Assembly (NCBI RefSeq): GCF_016864195.1
Contig: NZ_CP045202.1
Coordinates: 1,891,001-1,955,000 of the forward strand
Direction of reading: 5' to 3'
DNA from: Dechloromonas sp. TW-R-39-2
GTDB lineage: Bacteria > Pseudomonadota > Gammaproteobacteria > Burkholderiales > Rhodocyclaceae
Length of the DNA: 64,000 nucleotides
Below the pieces are notes generated by a model. It did not search any database. It saw nothing but the letters and a program-made list of their open reading frames with translations, and had not been told where the DNA came from. Below are positions 50,638 through 58,864 of the stretch, piece after piece. Positions within the stretch are counted from its first letter, which is position 1. Each line of letters opens with the position of its first letter. A program made the position numbers and the translations under genes.

Positions 50638-52142
50638 GCCTCGCGCTGGCTTTGTCGCTTAGCGGCGCAACGCCGCCCATGGCGCTGCGCGCCTCGCTTG
50701 AGCTTGATTTCCTGAAACAGGCCTTCAGCATGAATCGACAATCGAAAAACTTCGCCGACATCATCACCTTCTCACGCCCGAGCGCCGCGACGCGGGTTAA
50801 TCCGCTGGGATTGATCGAAACCGTCGCAGCGAACGTTCCGTGTATTGATCATTCGCCGGTCAATCTAGCGACCGGGACGGGTGCGCAGACCTTGGCGCTG
50901 GCGAAGGATCGGACTTATGCGATCACGGCCGTGGGTGGCACGGTGGCCGTGGCCGGGGCGGGCGTGAATGTCTCGCAGATGGGCGCGGCGTCGGGCGTGA
51001 TTCAGACGCCGGCCGGCAGCGGGACGGTGGATGTGACTTTTACGCCGGGCGGCAGCGTCACGGCGCTGCATGTGCGGGAGGTGCTGGGGCTTTCGGTTTG
51101 GGAGCAGCGGACGAATCTGCTGCTGAAAAGCAATGACTTCAGTTTTGTTGTGGGTTTTTGGAACAACTGCCCCGGCAATATCAGCGTCGTACTGGACGCT
51201 TTGCAGCAATCTGGTTTGTCCTTACAGGCTGTCGCCAGAACTTCAAACGCATCAAGTTATATTGGAGGTCCGACACTCGCAGCAACCGCCGGAACAACGT
51301 TCACGGCATCTATTTACGCCAAAGCGAAATCAACCGGTAATTATTACGCTCTCCGAATCATTGGCGGATACCCTCGCCGCGTTGACGCGGTAATTAACCT
51401 GCTGACAGGTGCAATTGCTTATTCCGGCAATACCAATTTTACAGGGCTGACCGCTGCCAGCATCCCCATGGGGAACGGTTTGTACCGGTTAATAGTCTCT
51501 GGGGTGTGCCAAACATCCGAAAACATTAATGTGCAGCACGGCCCTCTCGATGCGTCGATTATTAGCGGCGCGTGGGAAGGTTCATCTGCCGTGATGAGCG
51601 ACGCATACGTCGGTGCATGTCAACTCGAAGTTGGCGCATTCGCCTCACCCTACATCCCGACAACGACGTCTCAAGTCACCCGCGCCGCCGATGGCCCGCC
51701 GTCCGAAACGCTAACACCATGGTTCAAGCCGGAAAAGGGAACCGTCATCTGGACTGGCGATGTCTCCGCTACGCCCGCCGGCATTTGGCCGGGGTTATTC
51801 CAATTTGACGATGCTTCCGTCGCAAACAGATTCGGCTGCTATGTCGACGCGAACCGGTACGTGACTTTTGCCAAACGGCTTTCCTATGCGCCGGTTGAGG
51901 TGATGACGACGAACCAATTTGTGGCTGGGCAGCGTTTCAAAGTGGCGGTGTCGTGGGATGCCACAAACATGTACATCAGCCTCAATGGTGGGCCAGTTTC
52001 GACTGTTGCGCACGGTGGGCTGCCAGCCGTGAGCAGGCTTGTGCACGGCAAGTACGACAACATGATCAATGGTCGCGAAGCAGGATTCAAATATCTGCCG
52101 AAATCGACTGTCGGTACCGCTCTTCAAGCTCTCTCCGTATAG
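50634..52142 (+). CDS. Tail fibre/spike-like protein
   Basis: 502 aa. After LELDFLKQAFSMNRQSKNFADIITFSRPS the sequence is beta-rich with two lectin-like parts (GTTFTASIYAKAKSTGNYYAL and FKVAVSWDATNMYISLNGGP). Probable second receptor-binding protein. Confidence 0.7.
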   Translation: MSLALALSLSGATPPMALRASLELDFLKQAFSMNRQSKNFADIITFSRPSAATRVNPLGLIETVAANVPCIDHSPVNLATGTGAQTLALAKDRTYAITAVGGTVAVAGAGVNVSQMGAASGVIQTPAGSGTVDVTFTPGGSVTALHVREVLGLSVWEQRTNLLLKSNDFSFVVGFWNNCPGNISVVLDALQQSGLSLQAVARTSNASSYIGGPTLAATAGTTFTASIYAKAKSTGNYYALRIIGGYPRRVDAVINLLTGAIAYSGNTNFTGLTAASIPMGNGLYRLIVSGVCQTSENINVQHGPLDASIISGAWEGSSAVMSDAYVGACQLEVGAFASPYIPTTTSQVTRAADGPPSETLTPWFKPEKGTVIWTGDVSATPAGIWPGLFQFDDASVANRFGCYVDANRYVTFAKRLSYAPVEVMTTNQFVAGQRFKVAVSWDATNMYISLNGGPVSTVAHGGLPAVSRLVHGKYDNMINGREAGFKYLPKSTVGTALQALSV

Positions 52143-52149
52143 GCCAGCC

Positions 52150-52509
52150 ATGAACCATTTTCTAAAAGCGGCCGATGAGGCCACCCTGCAAGCCGCGCTG
52201 ATCGCTGCCGGCATTCTCGTTGTAGCCACTGTCCCCGTGATCGAGATCATCGAAGGCATACCGACGCAGGTCGGTGAGCAGCCGGCATTCGCGCTGTCCG
52301 GCGGGTTTGCGCTGGATACGATCGGCACGATCAGCAAGCCGACCGGTGCGGTTGTCACGGTCAACGGGCTGGAGGTGCCGGAAATGACCGAGATCCCCGG
52401 TTGTCACGCGAACTTGCTGGGCGAGTTGTCGGACGAGCAGCGGGCGGCGCTCGGTGATGTGCTGCTGCCCGCGCCGCCCACCAATCCATTCCGGGTGTGG
52501 GCGTCATGA
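52150..52509 (+). CDS. Phage hypothetical protein (119 aa), fibre-associated
   Basis: NHFLKAADEATLQAALIAAG start, then a beta-rich half ending NPFRVWAS. Its place right after the fibre gene suggests a fibre assembly or tip protein. Confidence 0.6.
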   Translation: MNHFLKAADEATLQAALIAAGILVVATVPVIEIIEGIPTQVGEQPAFALSGGFALDTIGTISKPTGAVVTVNGLEVPEMTEIPGCHANLLGELSDEQRAALGDVLLPAPPTNPFRVWAS

Positions 52510-52673
52510 AAAAGCCTCACGTTCTGCAGACGGCTGCACTTCTCGCTGTGGCGATGTTGATCCTGCTGTGTGGCTTTCTCGCCGGCTGCGCGCCGACGCC
52601 GTTTGTCACCGGTCGGATTGTGGCTCCGCCGGCTGGCTGTTCCGATGCAAGGGAGCGCGGTCATGACTGTTGA
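52506..52673 (+). CDS. Small phage lipoprotein (55 aa)
   Basis: ATG 52506 (ATGA overlap). Signal peptide ending in lipobox FLAGC, then a short tail. It could be a superinfection-exclusion lipoprotein; role not known. Confidence 0.65.
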   Translation: MKKPHVLQTAALLAVAMLILLCGFLAGCAPTPFVTGRIVAPPAGCSDARERGHDC

Positions 52674-53067
52674 TGTTCGCGCTGTCTTCCAACTTTTTCA
52701 TGCCGCGAAGCACCAGTTTTATTACCAGGCTGACCTCAAGGCGTTCGGCAAGGTTGAGTATTGGATTGGTCCGGCCGAGATCCGCGAGCAGTTGGCGACG
52801 CAGGGGGTTGTGGTCGGGGATTGCGATGATTTCGCGTCGTTGTGCGTGATGCACGCGCGGGCGCAGGGTTTGCCGGCGCGGTTTGTTCTCTGCTTGACCG
52901 AGGCGGGGGAGTCGCACCTGGTTTGCGAAATTGAGGGGTGGGTGCTGGATAACCGGCAGAGCGAGGTCGAGCGGCAGGATGATCTGGATTATTCGTGGTT
53001 GGCGGTGAGTGATTACGTGGCGGGGGGGGATTGGCGAATCGTCGTCAAGGAGGATAAGCATGGCTGA
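52663..53067 (+). CDS. Transglutaminase-like cysteine peptidase (BTLCP-like)
   Basis: 134 aa from ATG 52663. Cys in VVGDCDDFASL, His in ESHLVCEIEGW and Asp in VLDNRQ are the catalytic triad. It may process a virion or host envelope protein. Confidence 0.75.
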   Translation: MTVDVRAVFQLFHAAKHQFYYQADLKAFGKVEYWIGPAEIREQLATQGVVVGDCDDFASLCVMHARAQGLPARFVLCLTEAGESHLVCEIEGWVLDNRQSEVERQDDLDYSWLAVSDYVAGGDWRIVVKEDKHG

Positions 53068-53440
53068 GCCAACGACGAGTACGGGCCTTGGCCTGACCAT
53101 CATTTCTGTTTCTCTGCTCGGTTCAGTGGCCGGGCCTTACGCGCTGATCGTGCTGTCTGCCTTGGCCGGCGCATTGTGGCCGCTGCTGGCTGACAAGACC
53201 GAAACCAAGCCGGATGGCGCGTGGCTGCTGCTGCGCTGCACGCTGACGGCGGTTGTGCTGACGGTGTTTATCGCACAGGTGATTGACCGGCTTTGGGCCA
53301 TCCCGGCCAACGAACTGCTTGGCCCGGTAGCGCTGGCGATTGGCGCGCTCGGCAATGGCTGGCAGGCGGTCTTCGGTGCGGCAGGCTCGGCGCTGCAGGC
53401 GCTGGTGACGCGCCTGGGGGGTAGTCGCAATGACACTTAA
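53060..53440 (+). CDS. Membrane protein, holin-like (126 aa)
   Basis: AAGGAGG precedes ATG 53060. At least three hydrophobic helices (from about residues 12-37, 50-72, 85-105) and no enzyme motifs fit a holin or antiholin next to the endolysin. Confidence 0.65.
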   Translation: MAEPTTSTGLGLTIISVSLLGSVAGPYALIVLSALAGALWPLLADKTETKPDGAWLLLRCTLTAVVLTVFIAQVIDRLWAIPANELLGPVALAIGALGNGWQAVFGAAGSALQALVTRLGGSRNDT

Positions 53441-53774
53441 TGTGATTGTGACGATCCACGAGCTGCTGTGCGTGGCGCTGCTGTATTCGGTGTTCTGCCG
53501 GGCATGCAAGACGTGCGAGAAAGTGCGCACCGACGTGCGCCTGGCATTTGCGCTGCTCGGCTGGGTGGCCTGCGCCGGCATCGCTGCGCCGCTGGTCTGG
53601 GGGTTGGTGCCGGACCTGTTTGGCCTGGCGTTGCTGGCCGCGATTACGGTCGTCCAACTGGTCACAGCACAGCACTGGGAAAAGGGCGTGCCTGACAAGT
53701 TTTATAAAACCGGGCACGCACCGCGCGCCCGGCGCTCATGCGATAGCAAAGGAGGCTGCGGCCATGTCAGTTGA
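53430..53774 (+). CDS. Second small membrane protein, holin-like (114 aa)
   Basis: Hydrophobic helices near 5-25, 38-55, 60-80, basic C-terminus. With the gene before it, it could make a holin/antiholin pair. Confidence 0.65.
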   Translation: MTLNVIVTIHELLCVALLYSVFCRACKTCEKVRTDVRLAFALLGWVACAGIAAPLVWGLVPDLFGLALLAAITVVQLVTAQHWEKGVPDKFYKTGHAPRARRSCDSKGGCGHVS

Positions 53775-54255
53775 TCCTGTGTGGTTGGTGGAGGCGCGCA
53801 AGCACGAAGGTGTTGCCGAGATCCCCGGCCCGAAAACAAATGATTTTATTACCCGCTGGTTGGCGGGGTTGTCGGCTTGGTGGTCGGACGACGAAACGCC
53901 TTGGTGTGGCGTTTTTGTCGCCCATTGCATCAAGACGGCTGGCTTGCCGCTGCCGAAATACTGGATGCGCGCCAAGGCGTGGGCAGACTGGGGTAGCCCA
54001 CTCGCGGCACCGGAGCACGGCTGCGTCGTGGTCTTTGAGCGCGCCGGCGGTGGGCATGTGGGGTTCGTGGTCGGGCGCACGACGAGCGGGAATTTGATGG
54101 TGCTGGGGGGTAATCAGGGCAACCGCGTCAAGGTCAGCGAATTTAAGCGGGACAGGGTCGTCGGCTATTACTGGCCGGACTCGGTGCCGCTGCCGATCCA
54201 CACGGCGCTGATCATGATGTCGTCGACGGGTGAGATTTCGAGGGATGAGGCATGA
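53764..54255 (+). CDS. Endolysin (NlpC/P60-type, TIGR02594-like)
   Basis: 163 aa from ATG 53764. Cys in TPWCGVFVAHCI, His in GGHVGFVVG, and the Asn/Gly-rich GGNQGNRV are the active-site frame. It lyses peptidoglycan at the end of infection. Confidence 0.8.
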   Translation: MSVDPVWLVEARKHEGVAEIPGPKTNDFITRWLAGLSAWWSDDETPWCGVFVAHCIKTAGLPLPKYWMRAKAWADWGSPLAAPEHGCVVVFERAGGGHVGFVVGRTTSGNLMVLGGNQGNRVKVSEFKRDRVVGYYWPDSVPLPIHTALIMMSSTGEISRDEA

Positions 54256-54734
54256 GCTTGCTTGACTGGATACCCGATAAATACCTGTGGCTGGTCAAGG
54301 CCGGCGCTGTGGCGCTGGCGGTCGTGCTGGCGGTGGTCTGGTGGGGCGCACATAACGCGGCGCAGCAGCGGATCGGTTATGACCGGGCGGCTGGCGAGTA
54401 TGCGGCGGCGCTGGCCGAGGCGAAGGAGGGCGCGCTTGTGACTGAGCGCGCCTGGCGTAAAAAACTGGAGGATGCGAGCAATGCCCGAATTGAAGCTGAG
54501 AAACAACTGGCGCTGTCTCGCGCTGCTGCTGCCGCTGCTGATGACCGCTTGCGCAAGTCGGCCAGAGATTTCCGCCAGCGCCTGTCCGGCGCTACCGCCG
54601 AAGCCTGTCGCGCTGCAGCCTCCGCCGCAGCAGGACTACTTGAAGAGTGCTCAGGAAGATATCGAGAAGTGGCAGCTGCAGCTGCAGGACATGCTGCCGA
54701 TGTGATGCGCTGCGAAGGCGCTTGGCCGGAGTGA
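54252..54734 (+). CDS. Rz-like inner-membrane spanin
   Basis: 160 aa. One N-terminal membrane helix (LVKAGAVALAVVLAVVWWGA) and a long coiled coil follow. It pairs with the nested Rz1 to fuse inner and outer membranes. Confidence 0.8.
   Translation: MSLLDWIPDKYLWLVKAGAVALAVVLAVVWWGAHNAAQQRIGYDRAAGEYAAALAEAKEGALVTERAWRKKLEDASNARIEAEKQLALSRAAAAAADDRLRKSARDFRQRLSGATAEACRAAASAAAGLLEECSGRYREVAAAAAGHAADVMRCEGAWPE
54481..54705 (+). CDS. Rz1-like outer-membrane spanin lipoprotein, nested in Rz
   Basis: 74 aa in another frame, ATG 54481 after GGAGG. Lipobox LLMTAC and a proline-rich tail (LPPKPVALQPPP) are the Rz1 signature. Confidence 0.8.
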   Translation: MPELKLRNNWRCLALLLPLLMTACASRPEISASACPALPPKPVALQPPPQQDYLKSAQEDIEKWQLQLQDMLPM

Positions 54735-55205
54735 TTATTTCTGCAGCGCCGCCCAGGTGCTGCGTGCGGTTTCGTTGTCTGGATTGCCCTGCAGCCATTC
54801 GGCGAAGGCATGGCCGTTAAACGACACAAGTTTGACCCTGCCGGGGAACTCGGCAACCAGGGCGGCACAAACAGACTGCTGCGGTCGCCAGAGGATCGGT
54901 TCACGACCCGGCAGGGTTGCCCAGTCGTCCATTGACTCATACCAGATCAGCGCGATGTCGGCTTCTGCCGGTGCCGCGCTGATCTGTTTTACGGCCGCGT
55001 CAATGGCGGATTGACGCCACTCGGCCAGCTTGTCGATGCTGCCGGCTACGTCGTTCGGCGTGGCTCTGTCGCCATCTTCCCACATGCGCCATGCGCGATC
55101 AGAAACGCCGGCAGGGCGTTCGTGGCTCGCGGCGATCATTGCAGCGGCTTCTGGCCGGGAGAAAAACAAAAGGCGCCGTAGCGCCTGGAGGGTTGCTGGA
55201 GTCAT
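54735..55205 (-). CDS. Aca2/YdiL-like helix-turn-helix autoregulator
   Basis: 156 aa from ATG 55205, coupled by ATGA to the gene before. TPATLQALRRLLFFSRPEAA, SDRAWRMWEDGDRATPNDV is the frame of Aca2 (YdiL-like) proteins, which sit downstream of anti-CRISPR genes and repress their promoter. It is longer than usual Aca2; the last 70 residues form an extra C-terminal part. Confidence 0.7.
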   Translation of the reverse strand: MTPATLQALRRLLFFSRPEAAAMIAASHERPAGVSDRAWRMWEDGDRATPNDVAGSIDKLAEWRQSAIDAAVKQISAAPAEADIALIWYESMDDWATLPGREPILWRPQQSVCAALVAEFPGRVKLVSFNGHAFAEWLQGNPDNETARSTWAALQK

Positions 55206-55393
55206 TGCGGCAGGGAAATCAGATACTGTTTGCGGGAAGGATGTGCGATGTCCCAAGTCTTGTCGCCAATCCATGACTTCAGGCCAAGACGCTTGGCAAT
55301 GTTGGCGATGATCAGATTGCGCTGGCCGAATTCGATACCGGCGGTGTCGGCGTGGGCTTGCTTGATCAGTTCGATTTTGTCGGTCAATTTCAT
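55202..55393 (-). CDS. Candidate anti-CRISPR: 63-aa protein upstream of the Aca2-like gene
   Basis: ATG 55393 follows GGAG. The protein (MKLTDKIELIKQAHADTAGI...) is small, basic and helical, and I recognise no family. It is first in a two-gene operon with an Aca2-like repressor and an operator-filled promoter, the layout of known acr-aca operons. Function is inferred from context only. Confidence 0.6.
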   Translation of the reverse strand: MKLTDKIELIKQAHADTAGIEFGQRNLIIANIAKRLGLKSWIGDKTWDIAHPSRKQYLISLPQ

Positions 55394-55445
55394 TTTCACT
55401 CTCCTTAGTGGGGAAGCTGCACTCATTGCTGCTTCCATGACCTCT

Positions 55446-55473
55446 ATTTTAGTTCCGATTTCGGAACAGTCAA
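55446..55473 (-). promoter_or_regulatory. Promoter with operator filling the -35/-10 spacer
   Basis: On the minus strand: TTGACT (55473-55468), then the palindrome GTTCCGA-AA-TCGGAAC (55467-55452), then TAAAAT (55451-55446). A repressor on the palindrome would block polymerase. Confidence 0.8.
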
Positions 55474-55497
55474 GGGGTTTCGGAAATTATTTCGGTG

Positions 55498-55917
55498 TCA
55501 GAATGCAGTAGGTGTCAGGTTCAGTTCTCCGCCGCCACTTAAAGAAATCCTGAATGATCGTTTCTCGCCGAGTTTGATAGTCATTCCTGTCTCGACGATT
55601 CCTGTTTTTATCCCGCAAATCCCATTTGTCTTGGCGCTTAAGATGTAAGCCCCGGGCGGTAGCCAGACAACGGCCTTTTCTGTCTTGTAAATATCGGCCA
55701 CCGGGGCGCCGTCAATGAACACCTTTGTTGAGCACGGAACCCCGAAACTATTGTCGCGCTTGATAGTCACTTCGGATGTTCCTGGTGACGAGATGAACAA
55801 TCGACCGTTGATGCGCTGTTCCGCAGGGATATGCGACGATTCGTCATTCGACATCGGTTGCGATGCGCAGCCAAACAAGGTGACTACGATACTGGCCAGT
55901 AAGAGAGTGTTTTTCAT
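55498..55917 (-). CDS. Moron lipoprotein (139 aa)
   Basis: ATG 55917 follows AAGG. Signal peptide and lipobox TLFGC; the mature part is beta-rich with two further cysteines (GVPCSTKVFIDG and NGICGIKTG). A PEGA-like bead is possible. Last gene before attR; may alter the cell surface of the lysogen. Confidence 0.7.
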   Translation of the reverse strand: MKNTLLLASIVVTLFGCASQPMSNDESSHIPAEQRINGRLFISSPGTSEVTIKRDNSFGVPCSTKVFIDGAPVADIYKTEKAVVWLPPGAYILSAKTNGICGIKTGIVETGMTIKLGEKRSFRISLSGGGELNLTPTAF

Positions 55918-56073
55918 CAATAAACCTTACCAGACTGGCGATCTGTGCGAAATATCACTTATTGGATAGCGTTCGTCGCTGGCGGAGGCTGATAAAATGA
56001 CCGGAAGTTGTAGTAGTGGTGGGCATGTTTCAGCTTTTGATTTGGTTCGGTTCCCGCTGAAATTTTTAAGCAA

Positions 56074-56094
56074 ACTCCCCATTTTTTACGCACG
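56074..56094 (+). repeat. 21-bp direct repeat near attR (possible integrase arm site)
   Basis: Perfect copy of 14768-14788, same orientation. Confidence 0.6.
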
Positions 56095-56130
56095 TCGCCT
56101 TGAAACGACGGTTTGTAGCGGTTCACGTGG

Positions 56131-56146
56131 CCCTTCTTGGGCACCA
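56131..56146 (+). repeat. attR core
   Basis: CCCTTCTTGGGCACCA, exact repeat of the tRNA-Leu 3' end. Confidence 0.9.
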
Positions 56147-56178
56147 GTCGCATATTGCGATTGGCATGGTAATTTTCA

Positions 56179-56213
56179 GAGGCCGCTTTAATCCGAGGAT
56201 TGGCGGCCTTTTT
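56179..56213 (+). terminator. Displaced tRNA-Leu terminator
   Basis: GGCCGC (56181-56186) pairs with GCGGCC (56203-56208), then TTTTT. Before phage insertion it would have followed the tRNA-Leu gene by about 35 bp. Confidence 0.7.
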
Positions 56214-56237
56214 GATTCTGTTCAGAGTTTCTGCGCC

Positions 56238-57164
56238 ATGATCATCCGTCCGCGTCACCATTGGTTCCGACTCCTTTTCGTCTGGCGAGGCTCGGTCCTG
56301 CCGGACATCATCGGGCGCCTGTTGCTGGTCCTGTTTGTTTCCATCCTTGCCGTACTCAGTCGTGAGTGGTGGATGGGCGCGCATGCCGATTCGGCCTTGA
56401 GCATTCCGCCGTTTACCTTGATGGGCGTGGCGCTGGCCATCTTCCTCGGTTTTCGCAACTCGGTCAGTTACGAGCGTTTCTGGGAGGCGCGCAAGCAGTG
56501 GGGCGGTTTGCTGGTTGCCGCGCGCACTCTGGTTCGTCAAGTGGGGAGTGTCACGGTCGACGGTCAAAAACCGGTATTTTTGCTGTCCGTTGTCCGTGCT
56601 GTTTCGGCCTTTGCCTTCGCACTTAAACACCAGTTGCGCCAGAGCGATGCGAGCCATGATCTTGCCCTGCGGCTCGATGAACCTTTGCTTTCCCAGGTCA
56701 ATCAGGCTGCTTTCAAGCCGCAAATCATTCTTCGTGCCTTGAGTGACTTGCTGGCCGATGCGGCCCGGCAAGGCGCATTGAGTGAAACGCAATGGCTGGC
56801 GATCGATAAAACCCTGACCGTCCTGGGGGACACATCAGGTGCTTGCGAGCGTATTGCCAGCACGCCGATTCCCTACACCTATCGTGTCTTGATGACGCGC
56901 ACGGTGATGGTTTATTGCATGTTGCTGCCCATTGGCCTGGCAACCAGCATCGGTTGGCTGACACCATTGATCGCCACTTTTGTCGCTTACACCTTTCTTG
57001 CGCTGGAAATTATCGGCGAGCAGATCGAGGAGCCTTTCGGTACCGAGCCCAATGACCTGGCGCTCGATGCCATGTGCCATACCATCGAGTTATCGGTCTG
57101 CGAAATGGTCGGCGCCGATGTGCTGGGAGAAGCGCCGCAGGCCAGAAACTTTATTCTGACCTGA
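56238..57164 (+). CDS. Bestrophin family membrane protein
   Basis: 308 aa from ATG 56238. Four hydrophobic helices and FLGFRNSVSYERFWEARKQWGGL then PYTYRVLMTRTVMVYCMLLP fit bacterial bestrophins, pentameric ion channels of the inner membrane. Confidence 0.85.
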   Translation: MIIRPRHHWFRLLFVWRGSVLPDIIGRLLLVLFVSILAVLSREWWMGAHADSALSIPPFTLMGVALAIFLGFRNSVSYERFWEARKQWGGLLVAARTLVRQVGSVTVDGQKPVFLLSVVRAVSAFAFALKHQLRQSDASHDLALRLDEPLLSQVNQAAFKPQIILRALSDLLADAARQGALSETQWLAIDKTLTVLGDTSGACERIASTPIPYTYRVLMTRTVMVYCMLLPIGLATSIGWLTPLIATFVAYTFLALEIIGEQIEEPFGTEPNDLALDAMCHTIELSVCEMVGADVLGEAPQARNFILT

Positions 57165-57179
57165 TGTCTCGGTCAGTCT

Positions 57180-58178
57180 TCAGGGCTGGCCGAGTATTTC
57201 CGTGATAAATTGCGCAAGCGGCAGGCGGAAACCTGCGGCATTCGGATGTCCTCCGCCGTTATAACGACTGGCAATCCGGGCGACATCAAGACTGCCTTTT
57301 GAACGTAGTGACACCTTGGCATCCCCGTCGCCGGCCAATTGCCAGATCAGTGCAAAACCGCCTGTTTTTTCCGCCAGTCGGTTGCCGAGTTCCGAGGCAA
57401 AAAGCCCGTTGGCGTTGATGGCCACGCCGCTCAGCGCATGCCAGCTCTGATTTTCGCTACTGATGACCGGTTGACCGTGACGGACCGCCTGCAAGGCATC
57501 GACAGGCTCGCCGCGCAGGCGGGCGGGCATGACCAGGCGACTATTGGCCAGCAGATCGATTTCCTTGTTGAAAAAATGTTCGATGGCACGTCCTGCAAGC
57601 AACATTTCACCGTAGCGTACGCTTTCTGTCGTCTCGATTTCGGTAAGCAAGGTAGACCAATGCGCCAGATCGAAGGGCTGGAGGCGCAGGGCGTGGCAAA
57701 AGGCGTGCGTGCCGGGCAGGGCGAAGCGCCAGAGATCCTGGTCTTCTATATGCTGAAGTGCCAGCGGCAGCGGTTTACCCGGATGGAAATATTCCCAGCC
57801 AAGGCGAGCGCCCGATTTGTTCAGGTCGAAAATCAGCTTGAGCGGCAGTTTGTCGTGCTGGTAGCTTTCAAGTCCATTTTCATCGCAAGTCAGGAGGTCG
57901 GCCCACGGTTTTCGGGCGGTGCCGTGATGGTCGATCTGGGTTACCGAGGCGGCGATGGCGGCCATCGATTCGAGTGCTTCCCGGGGAAATGAGAAATCGA
58001 GTATGAAAACCCGATGTCCGGCAATTTCGGCCATTTCCCAAGGTTGACCGTGGTGCATCGGCCGAAAGTGGCTTGACGGGCCAAGCTGGCATGCTGCTGC
58101 ATAGGCGGCTCCAAAGCCATCAAGGCAGTCGGCGTGATAGATGACGGTGGTCGGGTTGCCGGGTTGCTCGTTCGCCAT
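57180..58178 (-). CDS. DHH family phosphoesterase
   Basis: 332 aa. Metal-binding motifs HADCLDGFGAAYA, DFS and IDHHGTA, and the C-terminal DHHA1 motif GGGHPNAAGF. Such proteins degrade short oligonucleotides or cyclic dinucleotides. It follows slyX by 2 bp. Confidence 0.85.
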   Translation of the reverse strand: MANEQPGNPTTVIYHADCLDGFGAAYAAACQLGPSSHFRPMHHGQPWEMAEIAGHRVFILDFSFPREALESMAAIAASVTQIDHHGTARKPWADLLTCDENGLESYQHDKLPLKLIFDLNKSGARLGWEYFHPGKPLPLALQHIEDQDLWRFALPGTHAFCHALRLQPFDLAHWSTLLTEIETTESVRYGEMLLAGRAIEHFFNKEIDLLANSRLVMPARLRGEPVDALQAVRHGQPVISSENQSWHALSGVAINANGLFASELGNRLAEKTGGFALIWQLAGDGDAKVSLRSKGSLDVARIASRYNGGGHPNAAGFRLPLAQFITEILGQP

Positions 58179-58180
58179 TA

Positions 58181-58384
58181 TTAATAGTGCGGCGGAATTT
58201 CGTCGCGCAGGCTGTGCTGGTGTTCGTTAGGTTGGGCTGTTTGAACCTGTTCACGCAGCGCCCTGATCTGGGCGATCAGCAGATCGATCTGCTGTTGTTG
58301 CCGATAGACGGTACGGTTGAGTTCATCGACCAGGTCTTCGGTGTAACTGATCTTGATTTCGAGTTCGGTGATTCTTGATTCCAC
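58181..58384 (-). CDS. slyX: SlyX family protein
   Basis: 67 aa from GTG 58384 (AGGG seven bases earlier). ITELEIKISYTEDLVDELNRTVYRQQQQID is the SlyX coiled coil. Function unclear; often next to folding genes. Operon with the DHH gene. Confidence 0.8.
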   Translation of the reverse strand: MESRITELEIKISYTEDLVDELNRTVYRQQQQIDLLIAQIRALREQVQTAQPNEHQHSLRDEIPPHY

Positions 58385-58612
58385 GGTTTTTCCCTGGTTG
58401 ATAACTGTATTTTGACTTGAGGGAGCGAATATTACTGTCTTGGTCTTTGCCTGTCCCGTTTGTTGATGCATGAAATGCCAACTGTCTGGGTGAAGCAAAA
58501 AAACTATTGTTTATCCGATAATTAGAGTTCGTCAGGCAAGTTTTTTCTGTTCCTCTGAGGTATTCAAATCCTCGTTGTGCCGCACTAAATCAGTGTCTTT
58601 GGTAAAAAAGTG

Positions 58613-58640
58613 TTGACGTCCGGAAAATTAAGTCTATAAT
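58613..58640 (+). promoter_or_regulatory. Sigma-70 promoter of tRNA-Val
   Basis: TTGACG (58613-58618), 16-bp spacer, TATAAT (58635-58640), then a GC-rich discriminator GGGCACC. Confidence 0.85.
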
Positions 58641-58652
58641 GGGCACCTCTTT

Positions 58653-58729
58653 AGGCGGTTAGCTCAGTTGGTTAGAGCGCCACGTTGACATCGTGGAGGT
58701 CGTTGGTTCGATTCCAATACCGCCTACCA
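58653..58729 (+). tRNA. tRNA-Val (anticodon GAC)
   Basis: AGGCGGT/ACCGCCT acceptor stem, encoded CCA, and anticodon arm CCACG-TTGACAT-CGTGG. Confidence 0.95.
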
Positions 58730-58815
58730 AATTCCTAACGGAGCAAATTTGATGTTTTTCCGAACTAGCCTGTTTGCTGTTCAGAATTAATAATCGAGTT
58801 TGCATTCGTTTGATC

Positions 58816-58848
58816 AAAAAAGTGCGGCTCATACCCGCACTTTTTTTT
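58816..58848 (+). terminator. Terminator/attenuator just before thrS
   Basis: AAAAAAGTGCGG pairs with CCGCACTTTTTT with a 7-base loop, then TT. It ends 16 bases before the thrS ATG, leaving no space for a promoter. Confidence 0.8.
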
Positions 58849-58864
58849 CGTCCAGAGTTCTGCC

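Larger units (their letters stand above)
14644..56146. mobile_element. Lambda-like (siphovirus-type) prophage in tRNA-Leu
   Basis: A 41.5-kb element bounded by a 16-bp direct repeat. It has an integrase next to attL, a leftward early operon, a repressor region, rightward replication, packaging, head, tail and lysis genes, and morons before attR. All essential modules seem present, although portal and gpW are out of the usual order. Confidence 0.95.

Noticed and set aside
55959..56792. 277-aa minus-strand ORF across attR
   Set aside because: It spans the prophage boundary and opposes the bestrophin gene; no ribosome site or motif.
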